Positions 38,786 through 47,789 of a stretch of 56,646 bases of DNA are shown one piece after another. Positions within the stretch are counted from its first letter, which is position 1; each line of letters opens with the position of its first letter. Location of the stretch: positions 1-56,646 of IMG/VR virus record IMGVR_UViG_3300042934_000556. One strand, given 5' to 3'. Source of the DNA: a virus. The notes under the pieces were generated by a model, which worked only from the letters and a program-made list of their open reading frames with translations, did no database searches and was not told the DNA's origin. The position numbers and the translations under genes are program-made.

Positions 38786-40159
38786 TTATGCGGAAGAGGA
38801 AGCTTCATAGGAGAAATGGCCCTTGATGCCACTGCCCGAAACCCATGTGAATGGTGTCTGGGAGTCAACATCTCCGGTATTGGTGTTTGATCCGTTCACC
38901 TGCCCAGAAACGACGCCTATACGGAATGCGTTCGCCGTGACCATACGTGCACGGCCCAGACAAACAGCCGAGTTGCTGTTGTTGTTCAACTCCACGAAAC
39001 CGAGACTATCTGAACTTCGGGCACCAGTTAGAGGAAGACTGAACTGCCAGTTGTCCGCAGTCCCTCCTCCACCGAAATTGGTTGTAGAGCCGAACTCGAT
39101 TTCGAACCGGACTTCGACCTTTCGACCTATCTTGATGTAGCGACAACTGATCGTCGCGTTACCGAAAGACGGAAGAGCAGCACCACTCGATGTTGTCCAC
39201 GTCGGCGTATAGGACGTCCAGACACCAGGATCGTTGAGGAGACGTCTCCAGGGGGACCAACCATTCGCAGCGTTTGCTGTGCGATGCCAGATGTCGGATA
39301 CCGTGCTCGAACCACCAACGTGCTTGGTGAAGGTCTGCTTGGCGAAATCAGTCCCATCCACGTACGTCAACAATTCACCCGCGCTACCCGCGAAATCCCA
39401 GCCCGTTGAATCGGTCGAGGTGAAATACGATCTCGACCATCCATTGGGATATGAAGTGATTGCAGTCGTCTGCGTGATCGTTCCTGATGCCAGCGTCAGA
39501 AGAGTACTAACCAGAGACCATCCGGTCCATCCACCACCACCAACTGAAGTATGGTAGGTTCTGGTCCACATGCGCGAACCACGTGATCCCCCGTCAGTAC
39601 CGACCAAAGTCTGGTAGCATCGGTCCGATTCGAGTTTGTACGTGGTGAGGGTGCCGAATCCCGCACCAACTGACCAACCAGAATTTGTGGTCAGATTCAT
39701 CTGCGAGATACCACTAGGATATGCGGTCGGTGTTGCAGTCTCGGTGTTTGCGTTCGAGGCGAGAATCTGAACCTTGTTACCGGGAACCGCAGCAAGTCCC
39801 GCCGGGGTTACTGCACGAGTCGTGTCCGTGCCAGATATGGTCTCCGCCGAAGTGGCGAGCTCTACTAGACCCTTCTGGATTTCACTTGCGTAGGGCCCGG
39901 CCAGATCGTTTGTGTCCAACCACACCGAACCATCCGGAACGGCACCAGGGTCGGCATCTCCGACATACGTGAAGGCATCTACCTTGGAATATGAAGTTCC
40001 GCCATAGATCTGCATTCCTGAAACGGCTCCGACATCGATTGGCGTTCCATCATGCCGAACGAGAACGAGGTGGCCAGACTCGTTGACCGAACCGGAAACG
40101 ATCGATGTGGATTCGATTTCAAGTGTTCGCTCTGCGGTTACTACAGTTACCGTAGCCAC
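38786..40159 (-). CDS. Tail fibre / receptor-binding protein
   Basis: 457 residues. The first 150 residues are a shaft containing GLVELATSAETISGTDTTRAVTPAGL, a motif widespread in phage tail fibres. The remainder is a Gly/Thr/Ser-rich beta region with GWTGWSLV and NGWSPWRRL repeats like those in fibre tips. Predicted to bind the host surface. Ribosome site AAAGGTGG. Confidence 0.8.
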   Translation of the reverse strand: MATVTVVTAERTLEIESTSIVSGSVNESGHLVLVRHDGTPIDVGAVSGMQIYGGTSYSKVDAFTYVGDADPGAVPDGSVWLDTNDLAGPYASEIQKGLVELATSAETISGTDTTRAVTPAGLAAVPGNKVQILASNANTETATPTAYPSGISQMNLTTNSGWSVGAGFGTLTTYKLESDRCYQTLVGTDGGSRGSRMWTRTYHTSVGGGGWTGWSLVSTLLTLASGTITQTTAITSYPNGWSRSYFTSTDSTGWDFAGSAGELLTYVDGTDFAKQTFTKHVGGSSTVSDIWHRTANAANGWSPWRRLLNDPGVWTSYTPTWTTSSGAALPSFGNATISCRYIKIGRKVEVRFEIEFGSTTNFGGGGTADNWQFSLPLTGARSSDSLGFVELNNNSNSAVCLGRARMVTANAFRIGVVSGQVNGSNTNTGDVDSQTPFTWVSGSGIKGHFSYEASSSA

Positions 40160-40187
40160 GAGGCCACCTTTCTTACTCGACGAAATA

Positions 40188-40922
40188 TCAGATCATAGGG
40201 TCCCAAGCCCCATCGATACGAGGTTTGGGGGCTGCCGGAATCCATACTTCTCCGGTACGAACTCGAGGCGTCGCCGGAATCCATTTACCACCCCAACGGA
40301 CCTTTCGTGTCACAAAAGTCTCGGACTCGTTAGCCCAATATGATGCATCATCGAAGTTCGCTACGAGGTTAGGGGTGGTCCCATTCCAGACACCGGCCAT
40401 AAAGACCATTCCAACAGACGTCTTGTTGAACGTCCCTCCGACGGTGCAACGAGCCATCTCGTTCCAGACCTGACCGTCAGTGGAGTTATACATCCGCACG
40501 ACGTTGTTGCCGTCCATGTTCCCGATACCCCACCAGGCACTCGGAATCCAGTCCCACCCGATACCAACAGTTGTATCGGTCACGACTTCATCGCTGAAGG
40601 TGGTGAGGCCTCCAGGTTGGAACGTGATGTAAGCACCGTTCGGACCACCAAGGGCCGAGATATGGTTACCAGCCCCGTCGTGAGCTCCGATGTAGAACTC
40701 ACAACCTTCGGCTCGATCGCCAGTCACGGACAGTTTAGCGGCGAAAATCCCCTGTGTGAGATCGAAGCTGATATCACCTTCGATTCTTGGGTAATCAGCA
40801 ACGCAGGCCAAATTCAGAGTCCCGCCAGATTCGATGGCCCCCGGGCCCTGTGTTTCGGTCCACTTGGTTGAATCAAGATTTCCATCATCAAAATTGTCGA
40901 TGAGCGTTTGCTTGTATACCAC
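40188..40922 (-). CDS. Lectin-like tail protein
   Basis: 244 residues. About 1-200 is a beta-sandwich resembling concanavalin A-like/DUF1349 carbohydrate-binding domains (DNFDDGNLDSTKWTE, YNSTDGQVWNEMARC). The C-terminal 45 residues are short repeats (VRWGGKWIPATPRVR, TGEVWIPAAPKPRIDG) similar in layout to those of the FN3 fibre. Likely host-surface recognition. GTG start. Confidence 0.75.
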   Translation of the reverse strand: MVYKQTLIDNFDDGNLDSTKWTETQGPGAIESGGTLNLACVADYPRIEGDISFDLTQGIFAAKLSVTGDRAEGCEFYIGAHDGAGNHISALGGPNGAYITFQPGGLTTFSDEVVTDTTVGIGWDWIPSAWWGIGNMDGNNVVRMYNSTDGQVWNEMARCTVGGTFNKTSVGMVFMAGVWNGTTPNLVANFDDASYWANESETFVTRKVRWGGKWIPATPRVRTGEVWIPAAPKPRIDGAWDPMI

Positions 40923-40934
40923 AGGGCCTCCCTT

Positions 40935-41723
40935 CTATCCGTCGCTGATGGTGTAAGTGTTCTCGTCGATTGAAACGACTGTCGGCCAATCGAATTGAAG
41001 GTAAATATCGTCCAGTTTCTCGATGGCTTCATCCGGACCGGAGATAGTGAACGTACGATCCCCGTTGTCGGTGACAACGAATACAAAGAACGCGTCGTAC
41101 ATTTCGACTAGTTCCGAGAAAGATGGCAGTCTGGCTGCGTTTTCCTCATCCCCGTAAAGGGCGTTTTCGATGAGCTCTAGCACCTGCGAATCGGTGGTAC
41201 GAGAATCGATCTCTACGTGAGAAGTCCTCTTGTAGCCCGAAACAACAGGTGGTCGAGTTGTCACGTTCCAACTGAACTCTACGGGATCTGTTGAGTCACT
41301 AAGGGACGAATATGACCGTTGGGTTGGTTCGGCCAAGGCATTGTATACGATGTGTATCTTATACCCTAGATCACCGTTGAGGTCACTCCCCACCAGTGTT
41401 CGGTAGGAGAAGCCGAATGACTTTCTACGTTGTTGAGTGAGACGAAGACCAGTGCGGATCTCGGCCGTACCATCGCACCGAGCAAATAGATCAGGATATG
41501 TGAACGCATTGATCGTAGCTCCGAACTCCTCGGCGGAAGACGCGATCAAGTACTTGTTACCGTCGAGGTAGTACGATTTGGTCCCTCCTCCAGTGGGATT
41601 CATCTCAACTGAAGTCAAACCGGTCCACGGCACTCCTGGGAATCCATCTACATAGAGGACTCCACGGTCAATTCCGGCTTCGTAGAGTCTAGTTCCGGAA
41701 ACACTCCATATGAGTCGAGCCAC
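40935..41723 (-). CDS. Second tail-tube-like protein (paralogue of 42309-43193)
   Basis: 262 residues. Parallels the main tail-tube protein: TRLYEAGIDRGVLYVDG, GLTSVEMNPTGGGTKSYYLDGNKYLI, SAEEFGATINAFTYPDLFARCDGT, GFSYRTLVG. It has diverged and lacks the Ig-like C-terminal domain of its partner. It may form a tail-tip or terminator variant of the tube, or a minority tube subunit. Confidence 0.8.
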   Translation of the reverse strand: MARLIWSVSGTRLYEAGIDRGVLYVDGFPGVPWTGLTSVEMNPTGGGTKSYYLDGNKYLIASSAEEFGATINAFTYPDLFARCDGTAEIRTGLRLTQQRRKSFGFSYRTLVGSDLNGDLGYKIHIVYNALAEPTQRSYSSLSDSTDPVEFSWNVTTRPPVVSGYKRTSHVEIDSRTTDSQVLELIENALYGDEENAARLPSFSELVEMYDAFFVFVVTDNGDRTFTISGPDEAIEKLDDIYLQFDWPTVVSIDENTYTISDG

Positions 41724-41736
41724 TCGTTTCCTCCTC

Positions 41737-42279
41737 TCAACCTCTAGTTCCGAACTGTTGCTTCCTCTGAGCGTTGAGCTTCTGACGCTGTGAAAGCATC
41801 TCCCGCTTACCCATCTTCTTCGGAGGAGCGCTCTTCAGATTGATCACTCGGATCAACGTCAACAACCGGTTTAGATGCCAGTGTTGACACTCGAACGGGA
41901 CGCCCGCCGCGATCATCCAGTGGTAGACGATCTCCGCAGTGATCACCTCACGGTTTTTCTTGGGGGCGCCCTGATCGTTGAATGTCGTTGCGGTCATCTT
42001 CGAATCGATATAGTTTCGAATCGCCTCGACGTTGTCCTTTGTGAGACTGGCGAAAACCTCCGGAGGAACATTCGGAGTGAGCGTCATCATCTTGATGTAC
42101 TCGAAAACTTCCTCCGGGGCTTTCTCCTTGTCACTGAGGAACGGTTTCTCGAAGAATGACTCCCATTTTGACAGAGAGACAAGAGAGTGCTCCAACTCGA
42201 GCACGCAAGACTTAACAACAACAAACTTCTGGTTCTCTTCGTCGAAGCCTTCTTCGAGAACGACTTCGATGGTGAGCAC
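41737..42279 (-). CDS. Tail assembly chaperone
   Basis: 180 residues, between the two tail-tube genes and upstream of the tape measure. LEHSLVSLSKWESFFEKPFLSDKEKAPEEVFEYIKMMTL and YIDSKMTATTF fit the actinophage-type tail chaperone. A frameshifted longer product is common in this class. A following frame is not obvious here, so I annotate only the simple protein. GTG start with AGGAGG upstream. Confidence 0.75.
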   Translation of the reverse strand: MLTIEVVLEEGFDEENQKFVVVKSCVLELEHSLVSLSKWESFFEKPFLSDKEKAPEEVFEYIKMMTLTPNVPPEVFASLTKDNVEAIRNYIDSKMTATTFNDQGAPKKNREVITAEIVYHWMIAAGVPFECQHWHLNRLLTLIRVINLKSAPPKKMGKREMLSQRQKLNAQRKQQFGTRG

Positions 42280-42308
42280 TCTCTAGCCTCCTTCTGTCGA
42301 TGGGTTGA

Positions 42309-43193
42309 TTACGAGTAGGTGATGAGCCAGTCGTTGTCTACGTTGGACGGGAACTTGTAGCCCTTGGCCGGACGGGCCTCGACGATGGTGTCCTCAGAGA
42401 TGATGACCGGGCCGGGGGCCTGGAGCTCACCGCCGATGTAGTAGTTGACGCCCGTGACAGTCGGGATGGTGATGGTGTCGGTCGCCGCGTCGTACGACGG
42501 CTCGGTCGGAGTCGCTTCGAGAACGGTTCCGGAGAACATGGCGATGACGGTGGCCGGGTCCGGGAGCGATGGGTCGGTACCCTCGGTGCCGTAGAGGAAC
42601 TCCTCCAGGGTGTCGAGTGCTCCGGCGTCTACCTTGGTGGAGTCGATCGTCAGGGTGGCCGTTGGCTTGTAGTCGACACCGGCGATCTGGCCGACCTCGA
42701 CGGGGGTAGTGGTGAACTCCCACGAGAACGTGATCGCCTCGGGCGAGTCATTGACGGTGGCGTACGCCTTCTCCGACGGGGCCGCGAGGGCGCCGTAGAC
42801 GAGGTGCAGCTTGTATCCGTGGTCCTGGCCGTCCAGGTCGTTGCCGAGCTTGGTGCGGTAGGACAGACCGAAGGCCTTGCGAGACTGCTGACCGACGAGG
42901 ACGCCCGGCGTGGGCGCTGCGGTACCGTCACACTGGCCGAACTCGTCAGGGTAGGTGAAGGCCTCGATCGTGCCGCCGAACTCCTCGGCCGAGATGAGGT
43001 TCAGGTACTTGATGTTGTCGGCGTACTGCGGGTTGGACTCGGCACCCGACGGCGACTCGGTGACGGTGGTGAGACCGTTCCAAGCGTAGCCGCTGGTGTA
43101 GGCACCTGCGCCGTTGGGGATGTAGAGGACACCGTGGTCGACGCCGGTCTCATAGTACCGCTCGCCACTCTTGTCCCAGGTGAGCTGGGTCAT
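42309..43193 (-). CDS. Major tail (tube) protein with C-terminal Ig-like domain
   Basis: 294 residues. Core about 1-220: TGVDHGVLYIPNG, SAEEFGGTIEAFTYPDEFGQCDGT, GLSYRTKLGND. The last 70 residues (TITIPTVTGVNYYIGGELQ... AKGYKF... W) form a beta domain strikingly like the C-terminus of the capsid protein, so both surfaces of the virion may display the same type of module. Expected to be highly expressed. Confidence 0.85.
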   Translation of the reverse strand: MTQLTWDKSGERYYETGVDHGVLYIPNGAGAYTSGYAWNGLTTVTESPSGAESNPQYADNIKYLNLISAEEFGGTIEAFTYPDEFGQCDGTAAPTPGVLVGQQSRKAFGLSYRTKLGNDLDGQDHGYKLHLVYGALAAPSEKAYATVNDSPEAITFSWEFTTTPVEVGQIAGVDYKPTATLTIDSTKVDAGALDTLEEFLYGTEGTDPSLPDPATVIAMFSGTVLEATPTEPSYDAATDTITIPTVTGVNYYIGGELQAPGPVIISEDTIVEARPAKGYKFPSNVDNDWLITYS

Positions 43194-43209
43194 ATTTGGA
43201 GACTCCCTC

Positions 43210-43533
43210 TCAGAAGTACAGGTTGTAGACGTAGTGATGGAGATTGTCCGCCGTGAATATACGATTCAGGTTGGACAATCGCAACAAAGCGATCTTGTCC
43301 GGGACGTCCCAATCCGGACTCCTGGATATCGCCGTAACCTGGTATCGCTTGGCGTAGCTGTATGGCTTGTTGCCCGCGAATTCGACTTTTGCATTGTCCT
43401 GGGCGTAGATGATACAGGGATACTTCATCCCTGTGTTGGGGGGTTGTTGGAAATATACGTTCGCACTTCCCAACACCCCCTCCAGGAGCGTCTGAAGCTC
43501 AAGACGTTTCGGGTCTGGGGCCGTTGTAGACAC
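43210..43533 (-). CDS. Tail terminator / neck protein
   Basis: 107 residues. GSANVYFQQPPNTGMKYPCIIYAQDNAKVEFAGN followed by YAKRYQVTAISRSPDWDVPDKIALL and a C-terminal DNLHHYVYNLYF fits tail-terminator/neck proteins of Gram-positive siphoviruses. It lies directly before the tail-tube gene, as expected. Overlaps the upstream connector by 35 bases. Confidence 0.7.
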   Translation of the reverse strand: MSTTAPDPKRLELQTLLEGVLGSANVYFQQPPNTGMKYPCIIYAQDNAKVEFAGNKPYSYAKRYQVTAISRSPDWDVPDKIALLRLSNLNRIFTADNLHHYVYNLYF

Positions 43534-43828
43534 CCCCTAGCCTCAGGAGAAGGCGGGGATTCTGCACCTCGACCTCAGAAACGGTCCACAGAGTCCCCGC
43601 CCACTCGACATAGCGAATGGCAAAGAAATGCTCGTTCGCGTAAGCATCTGCAACAACACTTATGGAGTTGCTCACCGAGAGGTCATTGTTGACACTCTCA
43701 CCTTCCCTGAACTTCAGCGAATTCCTGACCACGTCTCCAAAATATGAGAACTCTGTGATCTGGTCTTCGTGCACGCCGGGGGAGGTTTCAACAGTTACGC
43801 CGTATCCCACCTTTCCATAGAATCTCAT
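43499..43828 (-). CDS. Head-tail connector protein
   Basis: 109 residues. YGKVGYGVTVETSPGVHEDQITEFSYFGDVVRNSLKF and RYVEWAGTLWTVSEVEVQNPRLLLRLGGVYNGP are, to my recollection, a conserved connector family found next to the capsid gene. Start ATG lies inside a GTCAAAATG string seen at other late gene starts. Confidence 0.75.
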   Translation of the reverse strand: MRFYGKVGYGVTVETSPGVHEDQITEFSYFGDVVRNSLKFREGESVNNDLSVSNSISVVADAYANEHFFAIRYVEWAGTLWTVSEVEVQNPRLLLRLGGVYNGPRPETS

Positions 43829-43846
43829 TTTGACGCATCAGTCCGA

Positions 43847-45895
43847 TCAGGCAGACTTGCGCTTGAACGTCCAGGAGTCCTCCGCCGTGTTGGCGAAGTA
43901 GTAGCCGTCCAGGGCGACCGCGTAGACGGTCGTGGAGGCACCGGCCGCCAGAGCGGGCTGGGCACCCGGGGTCAGGACCGCGTCGTTGCTGTCACGGTAC
44001 TCCACGCCGGTGACCGTCGGGATGGTCACGACGCCGGTGGTCGAGTTGAAGGTCGGCTGAACCGGCTCGACGAGGTTGTCGGCAGACGCCACCGTCTTGA
44101 TGACCAGAGCCGACTTCGGTCGGATGAGGGCACCCGATGCACGGGTCTCCATCAGGTACTTGTACTGGTTGTAGTCGATGTCGAAGTCGTCGAACATCGT
44201 CAGCTCGCCACCACGGTCGGTGCCGACGTTGTAGTCCGCCAGGTTGACGATGATTCCGATCAGGTCGGAGATCTCCTTCATCGGCTCGACGGTGACGATC
44301 TTGTCGACGCCCAGCGCGTCCGCGACCTCGCCTCGGTTCTTGTAGAGCCGCTGACCGTTCAGGTCACGGGCCTGCAGGAACTTGTTGAGCTGGGGGATCG
44401 TGGTGAAGAACGTCGGGGTACCGGTCCCCTTGTAGTACTCCATGCCGTCCATGACGCCGTCGACGACGACCTCGTAGCCCAGGTCGTTTCCGGTGGCCGT
44501 CGGGTTGACGAACAGCGTGGTGACGAACAGCTCGTGGTCGTTGAGAATCGACCGGATGCCGGAGCCGCTGGAGGCGCCCATCGGGTCCTTGACCTTGTCC
44601 TCGTCGGCGATGTCTCGACCGTCACCGATGAGGACCGCACGTGCGAACTCCTCCTCGGTCATCAGACGCATCTCGCCCTTGAGGAAGGCGACCATGTCGA
44701 AGTCGGTGATGTCGAGCAGGTCGTCGCGGTCGAGCTTCTGCTTCTTGTAGATTGTGGTCGGGTCGGTGGTCCGCTTGGTGACGCCGAACCACTCCTCGCG
44801 CTTGTAGTTCCCCTTGATGTAGCCCTTGGCACGGGCCTCGTCCTGGGTCAGGTCGGCGGCGAAGGTCTTGATCCGGGAGAACGGGGTGTGTCGGGTGCTG
44901 TTGAGGACCGTGGCAACCCACTCGGTCCGACGCTTGTCGAGCTCGATGACGCCGGTCGCGGCCTTGGCGTCCGGGAACAGGATGTCGATGTTCTCGATGC
45001 CGTGCTGCAGGTTGTCCTTGGCGTACTGCTCGACAGCCGCCTTGAGAGAGCCGCGCTTCTCGGCGTCGGCGAAGATGCCCTTGAGGGCGTCGTGGGAGAG
45101 CTCGTGCTTGGCACTGCCCTTGTCGTCGGTGTTGGTCTGGTCGAAGACGTTGCGCGACATGTGGTTGCCGGCTCCTTCCTGGTGGGTGAGGTCGCCGCCA
45201 TCGGCGGACTTGTCGGAGTGCTCGGCGGAATTCGCCTTTGCTGCGTCCTGGAGTGCGACGCCGATCAGATAGTGGACGACGTTCTTCTGCTCTTCGTCGA
45301 AGGTCTCGTAGACGTCGTTGATGGTGAGATCGTCGTCGTCCTCGTCACCATCGGCGTGCTGAAGATCCTCGTCGTCCTCGTCACCGTCTTCCTCGTCTTC
45401 CTCGTCTTCCTCGTCGGAGTTTCCGGCGTGGTCGAGCTCGAGTCCCGTGTGGATGACGGCTTCGTCCTCAAGTGTCTCGAAGTCGCCATCGCCGTGGTTG
45501 ATGTTGACGAAGTCGATCTTGGCGCCGGGATTGGCCCCGGCCAGGACCAGGCTGACCTCGCGGATGATTCCGTGGAGGACTTCCTTGCCCTTCTCCACCA
45601 GGTTGTTGGCGTAGATGGAGAGATGCTTGATGTCACCGTGCTCGACGAGGCTTCGGGCGTTCTTCCCCTGCTCGGTGTCGTTGAAGAACGCGTAGGCGTA
45701 GACACCCTCGTCGCGGTGCTCGAGGACCGCGTGACCGAGGACGTTCTTCGCGTCGCTGTGTCCGTGCTGCCAGACCAGAGGAACCTGCTGGTGGTGCATC
45801 TTCTCGAAGGCACCGCGCATAATGGTCCGACCGTCGGAGCACCTGAGGCCAGCCTTGGTGGCCCAGCCGCCGAAGTCAGCTTCGATTACTGCCAT
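43847..45895 (-). CDS. Fused prohead protease, scaffold and major capsid protein
   Basis: 682 residues. About 20-135 is a U35-type HK97 prohead protease (WQHGH with H44; HLSIYA with S93; IIREVSLVLAGANPGA). About 157-255 is an extremely acidic, helical region (DEEDEEDEEDGDEDDED), presumably the scaffold. About 270-605 is the HK97-fold capsid protein. The last 74 residues (VVTIPTVTGVEY... DGYYFANTAEDSWTF) form an Ig-like domain also present on the tail-tube protein. Maturation cleavage would be expected between scaffold and capsid. Confidence 0.9.
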   Translation of the reverse strand: MAVIEADFGGWATKAGLRCSDGRTIMRGAFEKMHHQQVPLVWQHGHSDAKNVLGHAVLEHRDEGVYAYAFFNDTEQGKNARSLVEHGDIKHLSIYANNLVEKGKEVLHGIIREVSLVLAGANPGAKIDFVNINHGDGDFETLEDEAVIHTGLELDHAGNSDEEDEEDEEDGDEDDEDLQHADGDEDDDDLTINDVYETFDEEQKNVVHYLIGVALQDAAKANSAEHSDKSADGGDLTHQEGAGNHMSRNVFDQTNTDDKGSAKHELSHDALKGIFADAEKRGSLKAAVEQYAKDNLQHGIENIDILFPDAKAATGVIELDKRRTEWVATVLNSTRHTPFSRIKTFAADLTQDEARAKGYIKGNYKREEWFGVTKRTTDPTTIYKKQKLDRDDLLDITDFDMVAFLKGEMRLMTEEEFARAVLIGDGRDIADEDKVKDPMGASSGSGIRSILNDHELFVTTLFVNPTATGNDLGYEVVVDGVMDGMEYYKGTGTPTFFTTIPQLNKFLQARDLNGQRLYKNRGEVADALGVDKIVTVEPMKEISDLIGIIVNLADYNVGTDRGGELTMFDDFDIDYNQYKYLMETRASGALIRPKSALVIKTVASADNLVEPVQPTFNSTTGVVTIPTVTGVEYRDSNDAVLTPGAQPALAAGASTTVYAVALDGYYFANTAEDSWTFKRKSA

Positions 45896-45912
45896 TTTGA
45901 CTGTCTCCCTCC

Positions 45913-46404
45913 TTACTTCTTAGATGTTGTGTTCCGGGCTCCGACGGAGCCGTTCTTGCGCATCTTCTCGATCCGCTCCTGCATGGTCTTGATCTTCGCC
46001 TTTAGCGACTTGACCTCGTCTTCGAGAAGCTTGTCCTTGTTCTTCTCGTAGTACTCCTTGGACGCCTTTGCAGCCTTGGATTTCTGAGCTGCAGTCTGCT
46101 TAGTCGATGACTTCGCTGCGGACGAAGCCTTCTTCTCTGGCGTCTTTTTGGTTTCAGCGCCACTTCGGGCTTTGGCCTGCTCGGTCAATACCGTCAGAGC
46201 CTTACGAAGCTTTTCCAACCGACTTTTGAGGGCTGTCACTTCGGCCTCGAGCTTCTTGCGCCTTTCGGCTTGACGCTGGGCTCTGGTCTTGGTCGCTGGC
46301 TTGAGTGTGACGCCCTTCTTCGTACGACCCTTCAACTGACGGGTCTTCAAGTAGTAGGCGCGTCGTTTCGCCGGGTCGTACTCGTGGACGATCTCGTCAG
46401 CCAT
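45913..46404 (-). CDS. Lys/Ala-rich coiled-coil protein between portal and capsid
   Basis: 163 residues from the ATG that overlaps the portal stop (TGATG). It begins with YDPAKRRAYYLKTRQLKGR, a second short conserved motif I have seen in phages carrying the HYG tag, followed by two coiled coils flanking a Lys/Ala/Ser linker. It may be an assembly or internal head protein. Confidence 0.7.
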   Translation of the reverse strand: MADEIVHEYDPAKRRAYYLKTRQLKGRTKKGVTLKPATKTRAQRQAERRKKLEAEVTALKSRLEKLRKALTVLTEQAKARSGAETKKTPEKKASSAAKSSTKQTAAQKSKAAKASKEYYEKNKDKLLEDEVKSLKAKIKTMQERIEKMRKNGSVGARNTTSKK

Positions 46405-47753
46405 CATTCGGCCCCAAGGCTCTGGAGCATGGAGTCGATCATCGCATTGGCTTCAGCGATTCCGCTCTGAACCAGATCTTCCCCTTCGTCTTCGGAGTCC
46501 TCCTCTTCCAAGGCAGAGCCCGAATCGACCGGAGATGTTGTTGGATCTCCGGCCTGAGGCATGTTGCTGTTGACAAGCTGGTCGGCCTTCGGGTCCTTGG
46601 AGGGTTTGAAGCCGATGCCCTGTCGGATCTCGTTGGCGGAGAGGACTTCGTTTCGAGTGAACTTGTCGGCGATCTCAGCGATCTGCTCCATCGGAACGAG
46701 CTTGAACGGGTCGCGGAAGTACATGATCGACTGCTTCTGAGACCGGGCCGTTTTGGTCAGGAAGGTCTTCTTCATGGCCTCCGAGATCGCCTGAACGACG
46801 GGCTCGATGGTCCGGCTGAAGTAGTTCAGCATGGCCTTCTCGTCAGCCGTGCCGTTCATGACCTCCTCCGTCAGACCAAGCTGAGCGTAGAGGATGCTCG
46901 TGAGGTACTCGATCTGCTTGAGGAGATTGTTCTCGACCGGCCGGTTGAGCTGCGTGATTTTCTCGGTACCATCGGTATAGGCGATACCGTACTGACTCCC
47001 CTTGAGCTGGAACTCAATATCCTTACGCCTTTGTTCGGCTTGCTGCCGTCTGGCTTCGGATTTGATCACGTAAGGAAGCTGAATGATCATGTCGAGCTTA
47101 CCGGAACTCGACTGCTCGTCCACCGAGTCCAACATGTTGAGCTTGTGAATGAGTCGTTTAAGTGTCGAGTTCGGTTCGTTCATCACCGAATATAGGGGGT
47201 TCTCGACGATCGCGGTGTACTTCTTTTCGACCGTGACTTGCTTCCTCTGCCCAACCCGGTCGTCGTAAAGACTTACTGTTACGTGTCGGGGATGCCATGC
47301 CACGATCTCGCCGACTCGAAGACTCCGGATGGTATAACTCGCCGACTCGGACGGATTAATATCTGTCTCTACCGGAACGATCGCCGCCGTACCATGTTCG
47401 AACAGCGTCATTGCTATGTCCTGACGGAACTGTCGGGCGCCCTGGTCGATGTTGGGTTCAACCTGGAGACAATCCTGGAGTCCGCTGTCCATGTCTTCGA
47501 GGTAACGTCCCTCCTCGTCGGTTCGGACGTGTCGAATATCGACACCAGCGACATCGATACCGAGCCTGGTGTAGATTGACGAGATGATGGATCGTTCGCT
47601 GGAATATGACGACCGACTACGACTCGAAGGAGAGTAGTAGTACCCTGTACTCTCGTGTCCGCCGAAGGAGCGGACGCCGGTGTAGTTGTCATCGAGAAAG
47701 ACGTTCCAACTGTGCTTGAGAGTCCTCTTTACTCGCGAAAGCAAACCTGCCAT
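46404..47753 (-). CDS. Portal protein
   Basis: 449 residues. Upstream of capsid and downstream of terminase, with portal features: IYTRLGIDVAGVDIRHV near the start, a central stem region (QIEYLTSILYAQLGLTEEVMNGTADEKAMLNYF) and the C-terminal NEVLSANEIRQGIGFKPS, a classic portal phrase. The final 50 residues are acidic. It forms the DNA entry ring in the capsid vertex. Confidence 0.9.
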   Translation of the reverse strand: MAGLLSRVKRTLKHSWNVFLDDNYTGVRSFGGHESTGYYYSPSSRSRSSYSSERSIISSIYTRLGIDVAGVDIRHVRTDEEGRYLEDMDSGLQDCLQVEPNIDQGARQFRQDIAMTLFEHGTAAIVPVETDINPSESASYTIRSLRVGEIVAWHPRHVTVSLYDDRVGQRKQVTVEKKYTAIVENPLYSVMNEPNSTLKRLIHKLNMLDSVDEQSSSGKLDMIIQLPYVIKSEARRQQAEQRRKDIEFQLKGSQYGIAYTDGTEKITQLNRPVENNLLKQIEYLTSILYAQLGLTEEVMNGTADEKAMLNYFSRTIEPVVQAISEAMKKTFLTKTARSQKQSIMYFRDPFKLVPMEQIAEIADKFTRNEVLSANEIRQGIGFKPSKDPKADQLVNSNMPQAGDPTTSPVDSGSALEEEDSEDEGEDLVQSGIAEANAMIDSMLQSLGAE

Positions 47754-47789
47754 TGGTCACCTCCTTCCTGAAAATATGGCCCGGAGAGT

